A DNA stretch of 25,858 nt from Anaerolineae bacterium (GTDB lineage Bacteria > Chloroflexota > Anaerolineae > B4-G1): contig JADHWW010000127.1 in the NCBI GenBank assembly GCA_016783285.1, positions 1 through 25,858 on the forward strand. The letters run 5' to 3'. Positions 1-7,323 of the stretch are shown one piece after another (the stretch's first letter is position 1; each line of letters begins with the position of its first letter). The translations under genes and the position numbers were made by a program. The notes under the pieces were generated by a model. It was not told where the DNA came from, searched no databases, and was given only the letters and a program-made list of their open reading frames with translations.

Positions 1-64
1 TACCATAATCGTCACAGTCTGGGTTAGGGCAGAAATCGCCCACTCGAGCTTGTTTTTGGCACAT
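1..64 (-). CDS. IS transposase, N-terminus only (cut by window edge)
   Basis: On the minus strand an ATG at 64-62 follows the Shine-Dalgarno-like GGGAGGTG and opens a frame that stays open to the window edge. The 21 visible codons include FCPNPDC and DYG, with two cysteines spaced like the N-terminal zinc-binding knuckle of IS1-like transposases (CP.C type). I infer that it is the start of an insertion-sequence transposase pointing out of the window. It lies back to back with a toxin gene that has lost its N-terminal part, consistent with an IS having landed there. Only 21 residues are visible, so the family call is tentative. Confidence 0.5.
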   Translation of the reverse strand, partial: MCQKQARVGDFCPNPDCDDYG

Positions 65-80
65 TTGCACCTCCCTCTGA

Positions 81-362
81 GTGTCAACTGTGCTGCATTA
101 TACCTCATCCTTCGACAACACTCAAGAGGGGGACTACCTGGGCATGCCCCACGTCAGAAACATTGAGGGGCATCGTAAATTATGGGAATTGCGAGTGCAG
201 GTTGCGAAGAGCGCTTATCGTGTGTTCTACTTCGCTCATACCGGACGGCGTTTCGTGATGTTGCATGCATTCCTCAAGAAGACGCGAAAGACGCCACGCC
301 AGGAAATCGCGATTGCCGAACGTCGGATGGAGAAAATGCTTGAACAGGAGGCCGGTAGATGA
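81..362 (+). CDS. HigB/RelE-type toxin, apparently N-terminally truncated
   Basis: A 93-residue protein with the core of the phage-derived Gp49/HigB family of RelE-fold mRNA interferases. LGMPHVR, LWELRV, YRVFYF, RFVMLHAFLKKT and a C-terminal amphipathic helix appear in the family order. Family members are usually about 110-120 residues, with an N-terminal stretch (about 40-50 residues) before the LGMPHVR motif. Here only about 20 atypical residues precede it, starting at GTG 81, and a TGA lies directly upstream at 78-80. The frame opens 17 bases from the start of a divergent IS transposase, so the true 5' end was probably replaced by IS sequence. The stop overlaps the antitoxin start by four bases (ATGA). 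The product may be inactive. The family is clear; functionality is doubtful. Confidence 0.65.
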   Translation: MSTVLHYTSSFDNTQEGDYLGMPHVRNIEGHRKLWELRVQVAKSAYRVFYFAHTGRRFVMLHAFLKKTRKTPRQEIAIAERRMEKMLEQEAGR

Positions 363-652
363 GAACGTTGGAAGACCTGAAACAGGAGTTGATGGAAAAC
401 CCTGAATTTGTGCGTGAATACGAGGCACTGGAGCCGGAATATCAGATTGCGCGACAACTGATCGCACTGCGGCTGGCACATGGATTGACCCAGGCCGACC
501 TGGCGGCACGAGCAGGTACCCAGCAGGTCAGCGTCTCGCGCGTGGAGACCGGAGCGACTGTGCCCACGCTGCCGCTGCTTAAGAAATTGGCCCAGGCGAT
601 GGACGCTCATCTGGAGATCAGGCTGGCGCCCGACGAAGCACGCTCATCGTAG
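359..652 (+). CDS. HigA-like XRE-family antitoxin
   Basis: A 97-residue protein with a lambda-repressor-type helix-turn-helix at about residues 37-92. QADLAARAGTQQVSVSRVE is the canonical XRE helix 2-turn-helix 3, followed by TVPTLPLLKKLAQAM. The N-terminal about 35 residues (EDLKQELMENPEFVREYEAL) match the segment commonly found in HigA antitoxins paired with Gp49-like toxins. It should neutralise the upstream toxin and repress the operon. Its ATG overlaps the toxin stop (ATGA), the usual coupling for toxin-first HigBA modules. The next gene starts 7 bases after its stop, so the racemase-like gene may be co-transcribed with this module. Confidence 0.85.
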   Translation: MRTLEDLKQELMENPEFVREYEALEPEYQIARQLIALRLAHGLTQADLAARAGTQQVSVSRVETGATVPTLPLLKKLAQAMDAHLEIRLAPDEARSS

Positions 653-659
653 GACAATC

Positions 660-2024
660 ATGCTCATCAGCGCAGGCCACACAGAGAGATTCCTGACCGA
701 AGCCGAGGTCCACGACCTGATGGCCGAGGCGCTGGCGCAGGCCAGCCGTTCGGCTGAGCGCTCACGGCGAAGCCTGGCGGGCAAGCGCATACTGGTCATC
801 ATCCCCGACCACACCCGCACCGCGCCGGTGCCGCTCTTCTTCCGTCTGTTTCACCAGTTGCTCTGGGGCCGGGTTGCGGCGCTGGATTACCTGGTCGCGC
901 TGGGAACGCACCAGCCGATGAGCGAGCAGGCACTGAACCGGCTGGTCGGCGTGACCGCAGAGGAACGGAACAGACAATACGCCGGCGTCCACATCCACAA
1001 CCATCGCTGGGACCTCCCCGAAATCTTCACCACCCTCGGCACCATCACGGAAGCCGAAACACGTAACATGAGCCAGGGGCTCCTGGCTCAGCCAGTACCC
1101 GTCACCATCAACAGGATGATCTTCGACTACGACCAACTCATCATCTGCGGGCCGGTCTTCCCCCACGAGGTGGCCGGCTTCTCCGGCGGCAACAAGTACT
1201 TCTTCCCCGGCATATCCGGCCCGGAGATGATCAACGTCACCCACTGGCTGGGCGCGCTGTTGACCAGCATGGCGATCATCGGCACGCCCGACACCCCGGT
1301 GCGAAGGATGATTGACCGCGCCGCTTCGTTTATTCCCATCCCGACCCTGTGCTTTGCACTGGTAGGCGCGGTCGGGAGACCGGCCCCAACCGGCCTGGCT
1401 GGACTCTACATCGGCCCGCCCGAGGAGGCGTGGCGTGCAGCAACGGAACTCTCGGCGCGGCTGCATATCGCCTACGTGGAACATCCCTTTCAGCAGGTGC
1501 TTTCGGTGATTCCAGAGATGTACGACGACCTGTGGACGGCAGCCAAGGGCATGTACAAACTGGAACCGGTCGTCGCTGATGGGGGCGAGGTGATCATTTA
1601 CGCTCCCCACATCACCGAGATCTCTTACACCCACGGCCAGGTCATTGACCAGGTCGGCTACCACGTGCGCGACTATTTTGTCAAGCAGTGGGATCGCTTC
1701 AAGGGCTACCCCTGGGGTGTGCTGGCCCATTCGACCCACCTGCGCGGCGCCGGCGCGTACGAGAACGGCGTTGAGCGACCACGCATCCAGGTGACACTAG
1801 CCACCTCCATCCCGGAAGAGCGTTGCCGACACGTCAACCTGGGGTATCGAGACCCGGCGACGATTGACGTTGAGGAGTGGGCGAACCGAGAGGACGAGGG
1901 AGTTTTGCTGGTGCGTAAGGCGGGAGAGAGATTGTATAGAATCGAGGAGGTGCAATGTGGACAAAACAAACTTCGGCCTCATCGGCCTGGCCGTGATGGG
2001 ACAAAACCTGGTGCTGAACGTTGA
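660..2024 (+). CDS. larA: LarA-family nickel-pincer 2-hydroxyacid racemase/epimerase
   Basis: A 454-residue protein of the lactate racemase (LarA/DUF2088) superfamily, which interconverts 2-hydroxyacid stereoisomers with a nickel-pincer nucleotide cofactor bound to a lysine. LarA landmarks are present in order: DHTR near residue 50, GTHQPM near 81, and [11 protein letters not shown] followed by YFFPGISG. The His-to-Lys distance of 10 and the Lys-to-next-His distance of 16 (in MINVTH) equal those of H174, K184 and H200 in characterised LarA, so the active site looks intact. The substrate need not be lactate; relatives act on other 2-hydroxyacids, including aldonates. The last about 22 codons overlap gnd in another frame. 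LarB, LarC and LarE, which make the cofactor, are not in the window. The ATG at 660 has a modest GTAGGAC ribosome site. Confidence 0.85.
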   Translation: MLISAGHTERFLTEAEVHDLMAEALAQASRSAERSRRSLAGKRILVIIPDHTRTAPVPLFFRLFHQLLWGRVAALDYLVALGTHQPMSEQALNRLVGVTAEERNRQYAGVHIHNHRWDLPEIFTTLGTITEAETRNMSQGLLAQPVPVTINRMIFDYDQLIICGPVFPHEVAGFSGGNKYFFPGISGPEMINVTHWLGALLTSMAIIGTPDTPVRRMIDRAASFIPIPTLCFALVGAVGRPAPTGLAGLYIGPPEEAWRAATELSARLHIAYVEHPFQQVLSVIPEMYDDLWTAAKGMYKLEPVVADGGEVIIYAPHITEISYTHGQVIDQVGYHVRDYFVKQWDRFKGYPWGVLAHSTHLRGAGAYENGVERPRIQVTLATSIPEERCRHVNLGYRDPATIDVEEWANREDEGVLLVRKAGERLYRIEEVQCGQNKLRPHRPGRDGTKPGAER

Positions 2025-3369
2025 GCGCCATGGCTTTTCGGTGGCTGTGTACAATCGCACAGCGAAACGGACGCGGGAGTTTATGTCCCAACGAGCAACT
2101 GGCAAGAACATCCAGGCAGGCTACGCGATCAAGGAATTCGCCAGCCTCCTGGAACGTCCGCGTAAGATCATGATAATGGTCAAGGCTGGCGCGCCAGTGG
2201 ACACGGTGATCGAACAACTCAAACCGCACCTGGAGGCAGGGGATCTCATCATTGACGGAGGCAACTCCTTCTTCCAGGAGACCGAACGGCGGGCTCGCGA
2301 CCTGGAACCGCTAGGGTTGCTGTACATCGGCACCGGCGTCTCCGGTGGCGAGTATGGCGCGCTGTATGGCCCCAGCATTATGCCCGGTGGGCAGCAAGAG
2401 GCCTACGCGCTCGTGGAACCCGTCTTCACTGCCATTGCCGCCAGGGTGAACGGCGACCCGTGCGTGACGTACATCGGGCCACGCGGCGCAGGCCACTACG
2501 TCAAGATGGTGCACAATGGCATCGAGTACGGCGACATGCAACTTATCGCCGAATCCTACGACATCCTGCACCGCGTATTGGGACTTTCAGCACAGGAGTT
2601 GCACCGAGTGTTTGCGGAGTGGAACGAGGGCGAGTTGTCCTCGTACCTGATCGAGATCACTCGCGACATCTTTGCCAAGACAGACGAGGAGACCGGTCAG
2701 CCGCTGGTGGAACTCATCCTGGACGAGGCCAAGCAGAAGGGCACCGGCAAGTGGACCAGCCAGAGCGCGCTCGACCTGGGCGCTCCGACGCCAACTATCA
2801 ACGCGGCCGTAGAATCGCGCATCATCTCAGCCTACAAGGACGAGCGTGTGGCAGCCTCGAAAGTGCTCAGCGGGCCACAGCCAGGCTTCGAGGGGGACCA
2901 TGATGCAAATGACGCAGTGGTGAACGCTGTACGCGACGCTCTCTACGCCGCCAAAATCTGTTCCTACGCCCAGGGGTTCGCGCTGCTGCGCTCTGCCAGC
3001 CAGGAATATGGGTACAACCTGGACTACGGCGAGATAGCACGCATCTGGCGCGGCGGATGCATCATCCGCGCGCAGTTCCTGGACGAAATCCGCGTTGCTT
3101 TCGGGCATGATCCTGCCCTGTCCAATCTACTGCTGGATCCAGAGTTCGGGAGGGCGGTGCAGGAGCGCCAGAGCGCGCTCCGACGGGTGATCCAACTCGC
3201 CGTGCAGAACGGCGTCCACTGCCTGGCCTTCAGCGCATCGCTGGCCTACTACGACGCCTACCGCACCGCCCGTCTGCCCGCCAACCTGACCCAGGCGCAG
3301 CGGGATTACTTCGGCGCACACACCTACCGGCGGGTGGACAAGGAGGGAGTGTTCCATACAGAGTGGTAA
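1957..3369 (+). CDS. gnd: 6-phosphogluconate dehydrogenase, decarboxylating
   Basis: A 470-residue enzyme, the normal family length, converting 6-phosphogluconate to ribulose 5-phosphate and CO2 with NAD(P)H. Signatures seen are the N-terminal Rossmann [40 protein letters not shown], the active-site segment [33 protein letters not shown] and the C-terminal FGAHTYRR. The frame is open further upstream, but I choose GTG 1957: GAGGAGG at 1944-1950 sits six bases before it, and the product then begins just before the Rossmann strand, as in the family. This leaves a 68-base overlap with the racemase-like gene, suggesting translational coupling. It supplies NADPH and pentoses in the cytoplasm. Confidence 0.96.
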   Translation: MDKTNFGLIGLAVMGQNLVLNVERHGFSVAVYNRTAKRTREFMSQRATGKNIQAGYAIKEFASLLERPRKIMIMVKAGAPVDTVIEQLKPHLEAGDLIIDGGNSFFQETERRARDLEPLGLLYIGTGVSGGEYGALYGPSIMPGGQQEAYALVEPVFTAIAARVNGDPCVTYIGPRGAGHYVKMVHNGIEYGDMQLIAESYDILHRVLGLSAQELHRVFAEWNEGELSSYLIEITRDIFAKTDEETGQPLVELILDEAKQKGTGKWTSQSALDLGAPTPTINAAVESRIISAYKDERVAASKVLSGPQPGFEGDHDANDAVVNAVRDALYAAKICSYAQGFALLRSASQEYGYNLDYGEIARIWRGGCIIRAQFLDEIRVAFGHDPALSNLLLDPEFGRAVQERQSALRRVIQLAVQNGVHCLAFSASLAYYDAYRTARLPANLTQAQRDYFGAHTYRRVDKEGVFHTEW

Positions 3370-3388
3370 CGTCCGCGCCTGCAGATGA

Positions 3389-3421
3389 TTGACAGGACAC
3401 GAGACACATGATATAGTGTCC
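3389..3421 (+). promoter_or_regulatory. Promoter and palindromic operator of the Phd/PIN module
   Basis: TTGACA at 3389-3394 and TATAGT at 3412-3417 are separated by exactly 17 bases, a near-consensus sigma-70 type promoter 41 bases before the antitoxin ATG. Two inverted repeats overlap it: GGACAC (3395-3400) with GTGTCC (3416-3421), and GACAC (3403-3407) with GTGTC (3416-3420). Both share the right arm, which covers the end of the -10 box. This is where an autorepressing antitoxin would be expected to bind. The operator role is inference. Confidence 0.7.
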
Positions 3422-3457
3422 AATATCCATCAATGTTAATTAACCAAGGAGGCGGAC

Positions 3458-3760
3458 ATGAGACAAGCACGCACAGTCGCGGCCACATGGGCTCGTACCA
3501 ACCTTGGGCGACTTATGCGAGAAGTTGTTGGAGCAAAGGAGCGGTTCATCGTAGAACGGGACGGCATGCCGGCTGTGGTGATCCTCTCGGTTCCAGAGTA
3601 CGAGCAATTGCAGCGACAGGCAGCGTGGGGCCGCTTCTACGAACTGAGCCGCCGGGCCGGACTGGAAGCCGAAGAGGAGGACCCTACCCAAGAAGACATC
3701 CAGGCCGAGATTGAAGCCATCAAGCAGCAGATCTACGCGGAGCGATACGGGCGTGGTTGA
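3458..3760 (+). CDS. Phd/YefM-family antitoxin
   Basis: A 100-residue protein with the Phd/YefM fold. N-terminal residues 5-50 (TVAATWARTNLGRLMREV, ERFIVERDGMPAVVILSVPEYE) match the DNA-binding, dimerising domain of this antitoxin family, in which the block ending xPAVVI(L)S.EYE is diagnostic. The charged C-terminal half (EEEDPTQEDIQAEIEAIKQQI) is the likely toxin-binding helix. AAGGAGG lies about six bases before ATG 3458. The stop overlaps the toxin start. It should block the PIN nuclease and repress its own promoter. Confidence 0.8.
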   Translation: MRQARTVAATWARTNLGRLMREVVGAKERFIVERDGMPAVVILSVPEYEQLQRQAAWGRFYELSRRAGLEAEEEDPTQEDIQAEIEAIKQQIYAERYGRG

Positions 3761-4265
3761 ACGGCCCCTGCGCGTGATGGCCGACTCCAACATCATCATC
3801 GCCGGGGTTCTAAAGCCACGCTGGTTCTTCGAGTTCCTCGGACACGCCATCCGAGGAGACTTCCAGTTGGTCCTGGCATCTCAGACCATCGCTGAGGTGC
3901 TGAGGTGGGCCGAAGCCAAGGGAGGCTACCGCCGAGGAGCGATAGAGTTCTTCCTGGCGACGTGTCAGTCTGAACTGGCACCGGCCCCTAGCGTCGAAGA
4001 GGTGCAAGCCAACGCCGACCTGGTACGAGACGTAACGGACGTGCCCATTGCCCTTTCGGCCATAAAGGCTGGAGTGGACCACCTGGTGACCAACGACAAG
4101 GACTTTCACACCGAGAGAACCGAGGATGCCCTGAAGATACATGGCGTGCAGGTGGCGCGCGTAGGAACGTTCCTGGCTGAGGTCATGGGCTGGAAAAGCC
4201 GGGAACTTGAGGCCATCCGGCTCAGGGAATGGGCAGACGTGCTACTGCCAAGCCAAATACTTTGA
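3753..4265 (+). CDS. PIN-domain ribonuclease toxin
   Basis: About 170 residues with PIN-fold acidic residues: Asp in MADSNIIIAG, Glu in TIAEVLRW, and the Asp residues in TNDKDF. These would coordinate Mg2+ for RNA cleavage, as in VapC toxins of the COG1569 type. The frame is open from an ATG at 3711, inside the antitoxin gene. I prefer GTG 3753, which overlaps the antitoxin stop by eight bases and has CGGAG about ten bases upstream; ATG 3777, just before ADSN, is the other candidate. It is paired with the Phd-type antitoxin. The frame continues coding-like beyond its TGA at 4263-4265. Confidence 0.75.
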   Translation: MVERPLRVMADSNIIIAGVLKPRWFFEFLGHAIRGDFQLVLASQTIAEVLRWAEAKGGYRRGAIEFFLATCQSELAPAPSVEEVQANADLVRDVTDVPIALSAIKAGVDHLVTNDKDFHTERTEDALKIHGVQVARVGTFLAEVMGWKSRELEAIRLREWADVLLPSQIL

Positions 4266-4433
4266 CGCCTACTCCCGCTGGGCGGCAAAGGTGGCAAGCC
4301 TTTCTTCGCCGCCGGCCCTTACGACAATGTGGACCAGATCATAGCCAAACTGACACGCAAACTGGGACCTGATGGTTTCCACTTCATCGTTCCGATAGGC
4401 GGGGATGAAGAAGTTCTCTTGCTTGATGAATGA
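4266..4433 (+). pseudogene. Orphan coding-like tail in frame with the PIN gene
   Basis: After the PIN stop, the same frame stays open for 55 codons to a TGA at 4431-4433, with G/C-rich third positions typical of real genes here. The translation includes LLPLGGKGGKPFFAAG, DNVDQIIAKL and FHFIVPIGGDEE. I do not recognise a family. No convincing start codon with a ribosome site opens it. It could be the 3' remnant of an older gene displaced by the toxin-antitoxin module, or the former C-terminus of a longer PIN protein. It ends eight bases before the ribosome site of the phosphofructokinase gene. Confidence 0.35.
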
Positions 4434-4451
4434 AACTGCGAGGAGGAAAGT

Positions 4452-5744
4452 ATGATCTCACCACGAAACGTCGTCGTTGCTCAATCCGGCGGGCCGTCGC
4501 CGGTGATCAACAACTCGCTGCGCGGCGTGGTGGAGACTTGCCGCGCCATGCCCGACCGCTTTGGCGTCATCTATGGCGGGTTTCACGGCATTGAGGGCAT
4601 CCTGAAGGAAGAACTCCTGGACCTTTCGGCACAGGACGAGGAGGAGATCTGCCTGCTGCGGATCACGCCAGCCGCTGGGGCCACCGGCACCTGCCGCTAC
4701 AAACTGCGGCACGAGGAAGACTTCGAGCGTGTGATCGAGGTCTTCAAAGCCCACGACGTCGGTTACTTCTTCTACATCGGCGGCAACGATTCGATGGACA
4801 CGGCCCATAAGATGGCACAGTTGGCCCACGAGCGCGGGTTGGACCTGGTCGCCACCGGCGTGCCGAAGACAATTGACAACGACGTCGGCGATGCACTGGA
4901 TGGAAACAGCAAGCTGATTGACCACACCCCCGGCTACGGCAGCGTGGCCCGCTACTGGGCGCTCAACGTCCAGAACGCCAACCAGGAGAACACCGGTTCG
5001 TGCCCCTCCGACCCGGTGTTGGTACTCCAGGCAATGGGCCGCAAGATCGGCTTCATCCCTGCCGCCGCACGTCTGGCCGACCCCGACCGCGAAATGCCCC
5101 TGCTCATTTTTATGGCCGAGTCGGGCCTGAGCCTGCCGGAACTGGCCGACCGGGTCAACGACCTGCTGAAGGAGCGAGGGCGAGCCACTGTCGTCGTCAG
5201 CGAGGGCTTCGACGTGGGAGAGATTGGCGAGCAGAAGGACGCCTTCGGCAACATCATGTTCTCCTCCAGCCAGATAGCCGTGGAGCAGACCGTGGTCAAC
5301 TACCTGAATGAGGTAGGACTGGCAGCCCGGGGCACCGCGCGGGGCAACATCTCCGGCACCGACCAGCGCGACAGCAGCATCTACGCCTCGACGGTCGACC
5401 TGGAGGAGGCCTACAAGGTGGGGCAGAAGGCGGTTCAGATCGCTGCAGAGGATGGTCCTGGCTATATGGCGACCATCCTGCGCGAACCTGGCCCCATCTA
5501 CAACGTATACTACGACAAAGTGCCGTTGGAGATGGTCGCAAACTCTGAGCGAACATTTCCAGCGGCGTGGATCGCCCCCTCGCGGACCGACGTCACCGAC
5601 GACTTCATACGCTACGCCCGCCCGCTCATCGGCGACGACTGGCCCAGTGTCCCATTGGTTGGGGGGCTGCAGCGCTTCGCCCGCCTCAAGCCCATCTTTG
5701 CCGAGAAGCGCCTTCCGGCCTACGTGCCGCAGGCATATCGCTGA
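4452..5744 (+). CDS. pfp: PPi-dependent 6-phosphofructokinase
   Basis: A 430-residue group II phosphofructokinase that phosphorylates fructose 6-phosphate reversibly in glycolysis. N-terminal AQSGGPSPVINNSL is the nucleotide/PPi loop. GGND (residues 110-113) and PKTIDND (residues 138-144) are the two sites that separate PPi enzymes from ATP enzymes: ATP forms carry a Gly where GGND has Asn-Asp, and PGTIDND where this has Lys. So PPi is the likely phosphoryl donor. Downstream blocks are GYGSVARY, AMGRKIGFIPA, SEGFD and GTARGNISGTDQRDSS. The start is ATG 4452 after GAGGAGGAAAG. The gene stands alone between a toxin module and a putative defence island. Confidence 0.93.
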   Translation: MISPRNVVVAQSGGPSPVINNSLRGVVETCRAMPDRFGVIYGGFHGIEGILKEELLDLSAQDEEEICLLRITPAAGATGTCRYKLRHEEDFERVIEVFKAHDVGYFFYIGGNDSMDTAHKMAQLAHERGLDLVATGVPKTIDNDVGDALDGNSKLIDHTPGYGSVARYWALNVQNANQENTGSCPSDPVLVLQAMGRKIGFIPAAARLADPDREMPLLIFMAESGLSLPELADRVNDLLKERGRATVVVSEGFDVGEIGEQKDAFGNIMFSSSQIAVEQTVVNYLNEVGLAARGTARGNISGTDQRDSSIYASTVDLEEAYKVGQKAVQIAAEDGPGYMATILREPGPIYNVYYDKVPLEMVANSERTFPAAWIAPSRTDVTDDFIRYARPLIGDDWPSVPLVGGLQRFARLKPIFAEKRLPAYVPQAYR

Positions 5745-5783
5745 GACTAGAAGGCACTGCCGCTGCTTGCATGGGCTTCTGAT

Positions 5784-5812
5784 TTGCCTGGAATAAACCC
5801 TCGTGATATACT
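5784..5812 (+). promoter_or_regulatory. Promoter of the four-gene methyltransferase/nuclease operon
   Basis: TTGCCT (5784-5789) and TATACT (5807-5812) are 17 bases apart and give a predicted transcription start near 5819. This decides the methyltransferase start: the frame opens at a TTG lying inside the -35 box, so that codon cannot be on the transcript, whereas ATG 5856 can. It also indicates that the block has its own promoter rather than depending on phosphofructokinase. Confidence 0.65.
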
Positions 5813-5855
5813 GGGAGTGAGTTCTCGCGTCTGCGATAGTAGGCGGGCTTCATAT

Positions 5856-7313
5856 ATGCAAGGCATACTTTCCGACCTTCAGGTGCAGAGCATTAAGCAG
5901 CAAGTGGACGAACAACTCCACCAGTATGCTACTGCCTATAGTCAGACCGCTGAGCCTCAGCGCGTTGGGTTCAGGGAGTTATGTGCGGGCTGGCCTTGGG
6001 CGAAGCGTTCTGATGCATATACTCACTTCCTGCACCGATATCCTGCCAAATTGCTGCCTTACATTCCCATCTATATTCTTTCCAGTTCCCTTGCTGAACC
6101 GAATGGCATCGTGTTGGACGTATTCGCCGGGACGGGGACGGTTCTCCTCGAGTCTACTATACATCCTTTTCATCCCCGTCGGGCTTACGGTGTTGAGATC
6201 AATCCCTTGGCTCGCTTGATCTCGCAAGTCAAAACGCACCCCCTTGACCCTGATAAGCTACGTGCAAGTGCGCAGGATCTGTTCAAGAGGATCCGAAGCT
6301 TTTCTGGCACACTTACGTCCCCTGAATTCCCAGGAGTTGACTTCTGGTTTCGTGGTAAGGCCAAAGAGGGATTAGCACTTATCCGAGAGTGCATTGAAAC
6401 TGCCGATTTGGAAGCAGATTATAAGGATTTCTTCTGGGCTTGTTTCTCTTCGATCATTCGTGACATGTCCAGGGCAGATCCCAGGGTTAGCCCACCGGTT
6501 CGGCTGACAGCCAAGACGGTTAAGAAATTCGGGGAAGATCAACGTGACCTGATGCAGAAAGCGCTTAAACGCAAGCAGAAAGCCAAAGCCTCAACATTGT
6601 TCCGGCAGGCTGTGCTACGTAATATCCAGCGTATGGGACAGCTCTGGGATGCTTGCCCATTCGACTGTGATGAAAACCAACCGCTAGCTACAATTATTTG
6701 GGACGATGCCCGGTCGCTATGTCAAGCAAACTATCTGGGTAAAGGGAATTTAGACAAGAACACGGCTACTCTTCTGGCGGATAACGGTATAGGAATAGTC
6801 ATAACCTCGCCACCGTACATCAATGCCCAAAAGTACGTACGCACTACCAAGTTAGAATTATGGTGGCTGGACATGGTCGAACCCAGCACAGACGGCCTGA
6901 GTGAATTCGCCAGACAATTTGTGGGCACAGAGAGGGTTCCTTACGAGGAGTATAAGGAGCTAAGCCTGGTAGGCAATCGTAGAGCGGACGAGGTGTTGAA
7001 ACGCATTTACAAATCAAGCCCGGAGCGCGCTGGAGTTGTGTCACGTTACTTTTGTGACATGCGCCTGGTAATGGCCGAAGTATATCGTGTCCTCAAACCA
7101 GGGGGGTACTTTACATTGGTAATTGGCGATAACACAGTCTGTGGCAATGTCGTAGAGAACCACAACATACTGGCGGAAATTGCCCAGGAGGACATTGGTT
7201 TCTCCCTGGAGACGATCCTCGTTGACGAGATAAGATCCAGAGGTTTGATCACGAAGCGTCATGAAACAGCCGGCGTCATCGCCGACGAGTGGATACTGAT
7301 ACTCAAGAAGTGA
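5856..7313 (+). CDS. SAM-dependent DNA amino-methyltransferase (SPPY type)
   Basis: A 485-residue protein. HRYPAKLLP near residue 60 resembles the motif X region, DVFAGTGT at residues 88-95 is SAM-binding motif I, YGVEINPLA is motif II, TSPPY at 317-321 is catalytic motif IV, and KPGGYFTLVIGDN is near residue 415. SPPY favours N4-cytosine or N6-adenine methylation. Motif I precedes motif IV by about 225 residues, an alpha-like order with a long, basic, helical insert (about 170-290, rich in Lys and Arg) that may recognise the target. Start ATG 5856 is chosen because the upstream TTG lies in the promoter. It heads a lower-G+C operon whose other products are a nuclease, a winged-helix protein and an ATPase, so its likely role is self-marking in a defence system. 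The target site is unknown. Confidence 0.85.
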   Translation: MQGILSDLQVQSIKQQVDEQLHQYATAYSQTAEPQRVGFRELCAGWPWAKRSDAYTHFLHRYPAKLLPYIPIYILSSSLAEPNGIVLDVFAGTGTVLLESTIHPFHPRRAYGVEINPLARLISQVKTHPLDPDKLRASAQDLFKRIRSFSGTLTSPEFPGVDFWFRGKAKEGLALIRECIETADLEADYKDFFWACFSSIIRDMSRADPRVSPPVRLTAKTVKKFGEDQRDLMQKALKRKQKAKASTLFRQAVLRNIQRMGQLWDACPFDCDENQPLATIIWDDARSLCQANYLGKGNLDKNTATLLADNGIGIVITSPPYINAQKYVRTTKLELWWLDMVEPSTDGLSEFARQFVGTERVPYEEYKELSLVGNRRADEVLKRIYKSSPERAGVVSRYFCDMRLVMAEVYRVLKPGGYFTLVIGDNTVCGNVVENHNILAEIAQEDIGFSLETILVDEIRSRGLITKRHETAGVIADEWILILKK

Positions 7314-7323
7314 GGTTGCGACC

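Noticed and set aside
762..1739. Long antisense open frame (325 codons) opposite the racemase gene
   Set aside because: It is a compositional shadow: no family motifs, repetitive charged residues, and the sense strand encodes an intact LarA active site.
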